64,000 bases of DNA from Desulfonatronospira thiodismutans ASO3-1. GTDB taxonomy: Bacteria; Desulfobacterota; Desulfovibrionia; Desulfovibrionales; Desulfonatronovibrionaceae. Shown piece by piece: positions 58,306 to 64,000 of this stretch (its first letter is position 1; each line of letters begins with the position of its first letter). The stretch covers positions 496,001 through 560,000 of the forward strand of contig NZ_ACJN02000002.1 in the NCBI RefSeq assembly GCF_000174435.1, read 5' to 3'. The notes beneath the pieces were generated by a model. It was not told where the DNA came from and made no database searches. It worked only from the letters and a program-made list of their open reading frames with translations. The translations under genes were made by a program, and so were the position numbers.

Positions 58306-60095
58306 TTCTCCGGGTCCAGATAAAGTTCGTCAATGTTCCAGATTGCCGAGCCCATTGACGGAATGCGCACGTTTTGCCACCTGTCTTTGAGCCCGACGTA
58401 GGCATGGGGCGTCACCAGGTACAGAAGGGGCAGTTCTTCTGAAAATACCTCCTGCATCCGGTGCACGTAGTCCACCCGCTCATCCAGGTCAAAGGTCTCC
58501 TCCGAGGCATACACAAGCTCATCTATTCTGGCTTCCCAGTCTGTCTGAGGCTCTTCCTGTTCCGGGTTCCACAGGTGCAGGCGTCCGGAGCTTAGATATA
58601 TAGCCCGTCCACCGGAAGGATCAGCCCCTCCGGTAAAACCCATCATGGCCCCTTCGTACTCGAAATGACGGCTCACCCGGGCCACCAGGGTCCCGAAATC
58701 CAGGTACCTGATGCGCACACTGATGCCCAGGTCGCGCATATTTTCCCTGAATGTGGAGAGAATCTGAGGAGTTATGTCGTCACCCTCCGAGGCATAGACC
58801 TGGAATGAAACCTGGTTGCCCTGGCTGTCCACTAAATTTCCGTCCTCATCCGGTTCAAACCCCTCTTCCTGCAGAAGTTCCAGGGCCCGGTCCGGATCAT
58901 AATGATACTTAGGCACATCCGGGTTGTGCCAGCGCTCGTTGGCCGGGCTGATTATGGAGTGCAAAAGCTCGGCCCGGCCGAAATAGACGCTCTGGATAAG
59001 TCCTTCCCGGTTGAAGCCGTGCAGGATGGCCTGCCTGAACTTCCTGCTGGTGAACCACTCAAGCTTGTGCGGTTCCACGTAAGGTTTGCCTGCCTCGCTC
59101 TCACCGGGCTTCTGATTGAACCACAAAAACCTGATGCCCGTAGCCGGTCCCCGGTGATGCACAGTGTAGTCGTGCAGGGAAGCGTTTTTGCGCACTCCCA
59201 CAACGTCCCCCGGAGTTATGGATGCTACATCAATCTGCCCCGAGGCAAAAAGAACCGTTTCAGTATTTCGGTCCTGGACATACCTGGTAATAAGGTAATC
59301 CACGTAGGGAAGCCTCTGCCCCTGGCTGTCCACCCGCCAGTAATGCGGGTTGGGCTCATAAATAATTCTCTGCCCCGGCCGGAAGGAACGTACCCGGAAA
59401 GGCCCAGTGCCCACCAGTTCCCGGGGCTCATGCATGGCTGTGCGCACGCTCCACTGCTGCAAAAGCTCTCCTCTCTCAAAAGCATCAAAATGTACGTGCC
59501 GGGGGAGGATGCCGATAAAGCCGATTACATATAAAAAAGGCGAATAAGGCCTGGCTGTTTTGAAGCGCACTGTGTACCTGTCCAGCTTTTCAAACTCTAT
59601 AGGTTCCCCGGCGATGGTATACTGTCCCTGGTAACGGTTGGGGTAGCGCTCGTCAAAAAGTGCCTTGAAGGTAAAGATGACATCATCAGCGGTGAAGGGT
59701 TCCCCATCGCTCCAGCGCACCCCTCGCCTCAATTCCATGGTTATGGTGCGCTTGTCTTCGGAGATCTCCCAGGAACGGGCCAGTTCCGGGACGACTTTTT
59801 CCTTGATGGGATGGTAGGTGGTAAGCCCGTTTAAAAAACGGCCGATAGCCTCACTGGAATAGGCGTCCTCCGCCACCAGTGGGTTGAAGGTCCTGGGCTG
59901 CTGCGACTCTGCAGTCACCAGCACTCCGCCGTAATTTCCTGGCTCTGCCCGGCTTACCTCAGCGTCCCGGGGCAGGTCATGCTCTTCCCGGTCCAGAGGC
60001 GGTATATCACCCTTACAGGAAGCCAAGGTAAAAATAAGGAAAAAAGCGGTGAATAAGGGGGTAAGGTATGGGTATGAAACAACTTTTAAAAACAA
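58302..60095 (-). CDS. Extracellular solute-binding lipoprotein, family 5 (peptide type)
   Basis: The 597-residue precursor has a signal ending in a lipobox (FTLASC), so it is membrane-anchored. SBP_bac_5 features: TAESQQPRTFNPLVAEDAYS, WEISEDKRTITMELRRGVRW, SDGEPFTADDVIFTFKALFD, ELVGTGPFRV and SRKFRQAILHGFNREGLIQS. Ligands of the family are oligopeptides, opines or similar. It is the first gene of the three-gene importer operon. Confidence 0.92.
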   Translation of the reverse strand: MFLKVVSYPYLTPLFTAFFLIFTLASCKGDIPPLDREEHDLPRDAEVSRAEPGNYGGVLVTAESQQPRTFNPLVAEDAYSSEAIGRFLNGLTTYHPIKEKVVPELARSWEISEDKRTITMELRRGVRWSDGEPFTADDVIFTFKALFDERYPNRYQGQYTIAGEPIEFEKLDRYTVRFKTARPYSPFLYVIGFIGILPRHVHFDAFERGELLQQWSVRTAMHEPRELVGTGPFRVRSFRPGQRIIYEPNPHYWRVDSQGQRLPYVDYLITRYVQDRNTETVLFASGQIDVASITPGDVVGVRKNASLHDYTVHHRGPATGIRFLWFNQKPGESEAGKPYVEPHKLEWFTSRKFRQAILHGFNREGLIQSVYFGRAELLHSIISPANERWHNPDVPKYHYDPDRALELLQEEGFEPDEDGNLVDSQGNQVSFQVYASEGDDITPQILSTFRENMRDLGISVRIRYLDFGTLVARVSRHFEYEGAMMGFTGGADPSGGRAIYLSSGRLHLWNPEQEEPQTDWEARIDELVYASEETFDLDERVDYVHRMQEVFSEELPLLYLVTPHAYVGLKDRWQNVRIPSMGSAIWNIDELYLDPEK

Positions 60096-60417
60096 GATTT
60101 CCTCAAAAAAGATGTAACTGCAAAAATCAAAACAAGGACGGGGTAAATATTCACCATCTGGTATAATTGGTCAATCTTAGCGCACCGCTGATATCCAGGG
60201 TCCGGGGGCTTTGCATACAGGGCGTAAACTGTCTGAACGACGTAGGAAGCGTTAATCAAAACCGTAAAACACCGAACTTGATTTAAAGCATGTTATATAA
60301 GTTATTCTGGGATAAAAATTCGTGTATAGGTTTTGATTTACGCTTCCTTGGAGTGAGTTTTTACGTCCTGTTTGCAAAGTTTCCGGACCCTGGTGAATCT
60401 TACAGGAAGGCAAGCCC
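60096..60417. other. Intergenic region with a family A repeat
   Basis: About 320 bases between gpsA and the binding-protein gene. Half is the family A element (60231-60395). The remainder, close to the binding-protein start, is AT-rich and presumably holds its promoter. Confidence 0.5.
60231..60395. repeat. Dispersed inverted-repeat element, family A, copy 2
   Basis: Arms GGAAGCGTTAATCAAAACC (60245-60263) and GGTTTTGATTTACGCTTCC (60329-60347) surround a 65-base AT-rich centre. It is in the opposite orientation to copy 1 at 4781-4942, and conservation extends beyond the arms (GAGTTTTTACGTCCTGT, 60355-60371). Confidence 0.8.
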
Positions 60418-61413
60418 CTACTCCATTTTAAGATCCCGGGTCATGAGATCCTGTACTCCAGTCCTGGGGTCCTTGCCCTGGAACAGCACCTGGTACACCT
60501 GTTCGGTAATGGGCATGTCCACCCTCATTTTCCTGGCCAGGTGCCAGACCGACTCCGTGGTCTTGACCCCTTCCGCAACCATCCTGGAGCCCTCCACAAT
60601 TTCATCCAGAGTCATGCCCCGGCCAAGCTTCAGTCCAACCTGACGGTTGCGGCTTAGATCCCCGGTACAAGTAAGCACCAGGTCCCCCATGCCTGACAGG
60701 CCCATAAAGGTCCTTTCCCTGCCGCCAAGGGCCACGCCCAGGCGGGCCATCTCCACAAGACCCCGGGTTATCAGGGCTGCCCTGGCGTCATGGCCGAACT
60801 CCAGCCCGTCGGAGATCCCTGCGGCTATGGCCATGATATTCTTAAGGGCCCCGCCCAGTTCCACTCCCTTATAGTCAGGATTGTCGTAAACCCGGAAAAA
60901 ATCCGTGCTCAGGACATCCCGTACCCTGCGTCCCAGTTCCTGGTCCCGGCAGCCAAGGCTCACGGCCGTGGGCAGTTTCCGGCTTACTTCGCCGGCAAAT
61001 GACGGTCCGGATATAATGGCATACCGCGGCTTTTTTTCCTGCAGGCTTTCCTGCACCACTGCGGACATGGGCTTTAAGGTGGCCAGTTCCACCCCTTTGC
61101 TGGCACAGATTATTACCGGATTTTCAGGGAAAAGGTCTTTTACGCCCTCCAGGGCCTTCCGCATGAACTGGGTGGGTATGGCCACCAGGAAATAATCCGC
61201 ACCCTGCATGACTTCAAACTGATCCTGGCTGACATTGAGCCTGGAATCAAGCTTGATTCCAGGCAGAAAAAGGGAATTTTCCCCGGTTTTTCTGATCTCG
61301 TCCACCAGTTCTTTTTCCCGGATCCAAAGACGCACGTCCAGACCCTTTTCGCTCAGCATACCGGCCAGGGTGGTCCCCCAGCTCCCTCCGCCCAGCACAG
61401 CAATCCTGGTCAT
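60418..61413 (-). CDS. gpsA: Glycerol-3-phosphate dehydrogenase [NAD(P)+]
   Basis: GpsA reduces dihydroxyacetone phosphate to sn-glycerol-3-phosphate for phospholipids. The 331-residue protein has the N-terminal fold RIAVLGGGSWGTTLAGMLSE, CASKGVELATLKPMS, ISGPSFAGEVSRKLPTAVSL, KNIMAIAAGISDGLEFGHDA with the catalytic Lys, and GLSGMGDLVLTCTGDLSRNR. The C-terminal end (KDPRTGVQDLMTRDLKME) is typical. Confidence 0.96.
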   Translation of the reverse strand: MTRIAVLGGGSWGTTLAGMLSEKGLDVRLWIREKELVDEIRKTGENSLFLPGIKLDSRLNVSQDQFEVMQGADYFLVAIPTQFMRKALEGVKDLFPENPVIICASKGVELATLKPMSAVVQESLQEKKPRYAIISGPSFAGEVSRKLPTAVSLGCRDQELGRRVRDVLSTDFFRVYDNPDYKGVELGGALKNIMAIAAGISDGLEFGHDARAALITRGLVEMARLGVALGGRERTFMGLSGMGDLVLTCTGDLSRNRQVGLKLGRGMTLDEIVEGSRMVAEGVKTTESVWHLARKMRVDMPITEQVYQVLFQGKDPRTGVQDLMTRDLKME

Positions 61414-61476
61414 TTATTCTCCATGGTTAGACGATTTTTGCGGTGCACAATAAAACAAAAACGCACAAGCCCGACT

Positions 61477-61911
61477 TTACTGCCAATCATCCTGTACAAA
61501 CCTGAATATTTCGGTCACGCTTCTGGTACGTACCCTCTCAAAAGATTCACTTGTAATGCTGTTACTGCAGTCTCCACTGCCTTTATACCTCACTTCAGTG
61601 TATTTCATGACACCGATAAAGGGGGAAAGCTCTGACTGTGTCCGGCGTACCTGCACTGTCAAGGAATCCTTTTTGGCCTTGCTGTATTTGCCAACTACTC
61701 CGTTTTCCGTATGCTTCAGGCGCGGAGATTCTTTTGTACCGGCATAATTGCGATTGAGCATGTCCACCCGGCTTTTGGCGAATTTGTTGAAATGGCTGTG
61801 CAGGTAATGATCAGAATTCAGAGTGGCAGCAGGTTCGGCTTTTACTATGTGGGGATACTCCAGCATCATGCCCGGTACGGCCATAAGCAGGCATAAAAGT
61901 AATCTTCTCAT
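61477..61911 (-). CDS. Hypothetical exported protein
   Basis: I do not recognise this 144-residue protein. It has a signal-peptide-like start (MRRLLLCLLMAVPGMMLEYP, with a possible cleavage after KAEPA). The middle has a charged helix (HFNKFAKSRVDMLNRNY), and the C-terminal half alternates in beta-strand fashion (DSLTVQVRRTQSELSPFIGV, MKYTEVRY). Two hydrophilic ends and a single Cys (GDCSNS) suggest a small periplasmic protein. It is 63 bases upstream of the gpsA start on the same strand. Confidence 0.65.
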   Translation of the reverse strand: MRRLLLCLLMAVPGMMLEYPHIVKAEPAATLNSDHYLHSHFNKFAKSRVDMLNRNYAGTKESPRLKHTENGVVGKYSKAKKDSLTVQVRRTQSELSPFIGVMKYTEVRYKGSGDCSNSITSESFERVRTRSVTEIFRFVQDDWQ

Positions 61912-61947
61912 GACATGACATCCTGTTTTTTACAGCATATATCAGTA

Positions 61948-62137
61948 GTAACCATTCAGGGGGTTCTCGGTGGTGATTACTGGCACGAGGCCTGGGGACT
62001 GTCCCCCGCTAAGTATCGGCTGTGTTTGTACACAAAACTTCGCGTCTGTAATTTTTGTAATTGTGCGTAAAAGGTGTCGCGGGGACTGTCCCCTGGTCAC
62101 GCCAGAGGCGTGATTCAGGCATCCCCTGAATGGTTAC
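61948..62137. mobile_element. MITE-like element, family B, copy 2
   Basis: Outer inverted repeats GTAACCATTCAGGGG (61948) and CCCCTGAATGGTTAC (ending 62137) enclose two GGGGACTGTCCCC palindromes (61994-62006 and 62081-62093) and TCACGCCAGAGGCGTGA (62097-62113). Read on the opposite strand, the interior follows the same order as 26604-26783, including GGGGACAGTCCCCGCGACAC and CTTAGCGGG. No gene lies inside. Confidence 0.85.
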
Positions 62138-62162
62138 TATCAGTAACGCCGCTGCTTATAAG

Positions 62163-62198
62163 AAAAAGGCCCGGTCAACCATGGGCTGCCGGGCCGTT
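62163..62198 (-). terminator. Terminator after the OmpA/VWA gene
   Basis: Minus-strand stem GGCCCGG/CCGGGCC (62189-62195 with 62168-62174) is followed by TTTTTCT. It lies immediately after the stop of the OmpA-like gene. Confidence 0.85.
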
Positions 62199-62203
62199 AC
62201 TGC

Positions 62204-63283
62204 TTATTCCAGACGCATTTCAACACGCCGGTTGAGCTGGCGTCCTTCCCTGGTATCGTTGTCAAACTCAGGCCTGGTCAAGCCATGGGCCTCGGTATCG
62301 ATGGCATCTTCGTCAACGCCCTGTTCCACAAGATAATCCGCCACAGAGTCAGCCCGTCTCTGGGACAGTTCCATGTTGTAATCTTCCGGGCCGATGTTGC
62401 AGGTATGGCCTTCGACCACCACGTGGGGGTCGGTGCGGTCCTGGATCTGCCTGGCGGCTTCATTCAGGATCTCGGCGTATTCATCCTTGATGGCTGCGCT
62501 GTCAAAGTCAAACTGGATGTTGGAGAAAACAATAACCTCTTCCTCGGGCTCAACTTCAGGAGCAGGTTCAGGCTCCGGTTCAGGAGCGGGAGTGACGGTT
62601 TCCTCACGTTCAGTGTAGAAAACTTCGCGTATAAAGTCGGCGCGCACAAACTCCTTCTGCAGTTCGTCAGCATCGATTTTTACTGAACAGGGGTTGATTC
62701 CGGCCCAATCCTGCACATTACTTCTTTCAGCATCACTCTGGGCAAGGCTGATGAAATGAAAGCAGATCCTGTCCCCGTATTCCTGGTACATCTCTTCCAT
62801 TACCCGGCCGGGTCTGGGTCCTATATTGGACTCCCCGTCAGTAACAGCTATCACGGCAATATCACCCTGCAGCTCTGCCAGCTCATCCGAAACCTGGATG
62901 AGATCACGGCCCATGGGAGTACGGCGTCCGAAAATTTCGAATTCCACGGGAATGGACTCAAAGGCTTCGGCTACTGCGGACTCATTGTAGGAGGAAGGGC
63001 TTAGAAATTCGTTGTACGGACCATAGGTATACACCCCGAAATTGACATCCAGCTCAGGTATTTCCTGGTTCAGCTGCAAAAGAGTGTCCCTGGCCACCAC
63101 GCTTTTATCTTTTCCCAGCTCCTCGTAGTCAAACATCATGGATCCGGAATTGTCCACATAAAAAATAAAGTTGTCAGCCCTGGGCTCGAGAATGGTCCTG
63201 GTCTCTGCCATGGCATGCTGAGCTCCCATAAGAACTGCAGCAACAAACATAATCAGGAAAGATCCCCTCACCGATTTAAACAT
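62204..63283 (-). CDS. OmpA-family protein with von Willebrand A-like domain
   Basis: The 359-residue protein has a signal peptide (to about residue 26). A VWA-like domain follows (about 35-215), with the metal-site motif DNSGSMMFDYEELG and IAVTDGESNIG. A Pro/Glu-rich linker (PEPEPEPAPEVEPEEE) leads to a C-terminal OmpA domain (about 250-359) with FDFDSAAIKDEYAEIL, VVEGHTCNIG and LSQRRADSVADYL, which binds peptidoglycan. The usual Asp of GHTD is Cys here, a change seen in other Desulfovibrio-type proteins. It probably displays the VWA domain in the periplasm. Confidence 0.9.
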   Translation of the reverse strand: MFKSVRGSFLIMFVAAVLMGAQHAMAETRTILEPRADNFIFYVDNSGSMMFDYEELGKDKSVVARDTLLQLNQEIPELDVNFGVYTYGPYNEFLSPSSYNESAVAEAFESIPVEFEIFGRRTPMGRDLIQVSDELAELQGDIAVIAVTDGESNIGPRPGRVMEEMYQEYGDRICFHFISLAQSDAERSNVQDWAGINPCSVKIDADELQKEFVRADFIREVFYTEREETVTPAPEPEPEPAPEVEPEEEVIVFSNIQFDFDSAAIKDEYAEILNEAARQIQDRTDPHVVVEGHTCNIGPEDYNMELSQRRADSVADYLVEQGVDEDAIDTEAHGLTRPEFDNDTREGRQLNRRVEMRLE

Positions 63284-63477
63284 AGTCCAAGCCTCCTTGA
63301 AGTTAGACGGTTAAACATCAGCAAAATTTATCAGTAAAGCGCCTTGCATATGCCGGGGCTGCGGCCCGGAGGCTTACAGCCCACAGGGAGTCCGCCCCCG
63401 TCATTTCATGAAAGCGCCAGTCTGAAATAGTAAGCATAATATTTTGAAATGCAAGCTACAAAAAGCAAAAAAGCAGT
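63284..63477. other. Gap between kinase-like gene and OmpA/VWA gene
   Basis: About 190 bases. No terminator for the kinase-like gene is obvious; a hairpin-like GGCTGCGGCCC/GGCTTACAGCCC region lies near 63357-63382. Confidence 0.35.
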
Positions 63478-64000
63478 TCAATTCCAACTGGACTTTTTGA
63501 AAGGAATCTTAAGTTCAAACCAGGTTTCATCCTGTTTGTTCCTGAGCTCCACCTCCCAGCCCATACAGTTGCATATGTACTCCACCACAGGCAGTCCCAT
63601 GCCCAGGTGATCCGGCTTGCTGCTGGAGCCCTCTTTCCAGGGTTCCGGCTCACGCAGTTCTGACTGCGAAACTATCCGGAAAAAAGCCCCTTTATCACCA
63701 GAAGATTCTGCATGCAGGGCCAGAGAACGCTCCTGATCCGGATAAAGCAGTGTATAATCCTCTACTGCATTTCTTATTCCCTGTTCCAGGCAAAGAGTCA
63801 AGCAGAAAGGTGGAAGCTCCAGATTGATATCCCGGCTCTGCACCTGTACAGTACAGTTTACCCTGTGCTTGAAGTACGGGTTGTTACGCCAGAAATTCAT
63901 CAGCCAGTCCACGTACTGGCCCATGTTGACCTGCGCCTGGTCCTTTCTGGTATAGTAAACATGCTCAGCGTTTGTATGCACATTCTCAGCCAGGCCCGTG
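63478..64000 (-). CDS. Sensor histidine kinase-like ATPase domain, N-terminus beyond the window
   Basis: The frame is open to the right-hand edge, so only the last about 173 codons are seen. The visible part has an N-box-like CLEQGIRNAVEDYTL, then a GHKL-type G-box ending SKPDHLGMGLPVVEYICNCM, with GWEVELRNKQDETWFELKIP as the last strands. This is the ATP-binding domain of a histidine kinase or related GHKL protein. The phospho-acceptor region and sensor lie outside. The GTG at 63981 is internal. Confidence 0.75.
   Translation of the reverse strand, partial: TGLAENVHTNAEHVYYTRKDQAQVNMGQYVDWLMNFWRNNPYFKHRVNCTVQVQSRDINLELPPFCLTLCLEQGIRNAVEDYTLLYPDQERSLALHAESSGDKGAFFRIVSQSELREPEPWKEGSSSKPDHLGMGLPVVEYICNCMGWEVELRNKQDETWFELKIPFKKSSWN

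Overview
The window looks like a chromosome segment of a Gram-negative sulfate-reducer-type bacterium, most likely Desulfovibrionales, possibly of the salt/alkali-adapted Desulfonatrono- group. This is inferred from the lysS-lolC-lolD-bamA-ompH-lpxD-fabZ-lpxA-lpxI gene order, the overall protein style, an acidic glycine-betaine binding protein and a UGA-containing (selenocysteine) gene. No 16S gene is present, so the taxonomy is not proven.

Layout. 1-4726: end of a cation efflux transporter, then an rdgB-glmS-amidase operon. 4727-5223: repeat-rich gap. 5224-8309: ThiF/MoeB-like and MoaD-like genes, divergent from a radical SAM gene and a MerR-type gene. 8306-18131: one long minus-strand envelope operon (lysS, LolCD lipoprotein release, BamA, Skp, the lipid A genes lpxD/lpxA/lpxI, and fabZ). 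18553-21551: proVWX osmoprotectant importer. 21656-22520: a tRNA-Asn locus with one intact tRNA, four broken copies carrying short palindromes, and a GIY-YIG nuclease gene between two of the broken copies. 22794-26603: flavoprotein, glycine-zipper lipoprotein, AzlCD exporter and a small zinc protein. 26604-33213: RND efflux operon with a B12-type radical SAM gene, bordered by MITE-like elements. 33330-35161: diguanylate cyclase and two small genes. 35373-41276: nitrogen block with glnA, two DUF1538 membrane proteins plus a P-II-like protein, and glnB and amtB behind a sigma-54 promoter candidate. 41783-49781: acetyltransferase, a toxin-antitoxin pair, a nitroreductase/YeeE operon, a DnaJ-domain protein, catalase, endonuclease IV and a pRiA4b ORF-3-like protein. 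49832-56139: phosphoglycerate mutase, a vapBC pair bracketed by direct repeats, and a BioB-like radical SAM gene with a NitT/TauT-type ABC importer. 56274-64000: peptide-type ABC importer, gpsA, an OmpA/VWA protein and a truncated sensor-kinase-like gene.

Two observations stand out. First, the YeeE/YedE-family gene at 44420-44935 is interrupted by a single in-frame TGA exactly where the family has the Cys of its GC-x-SGHG motif. The TGA is followed at the right distance by a SECIS-like hairpin, so this is probably a selenoprotein of the thiosulfate/sulfur-transport family. Second, the tRNA-Asn locus carries palindromes of the form T-N-ACGCC-N3-GGCGT-N-A placed precisely in tRNA arms. A GIY-YIG nuclease gene sits between two 3' tRNA fragments, and the same palindrome recurs inside MITE-like elements elsewhere in the window.
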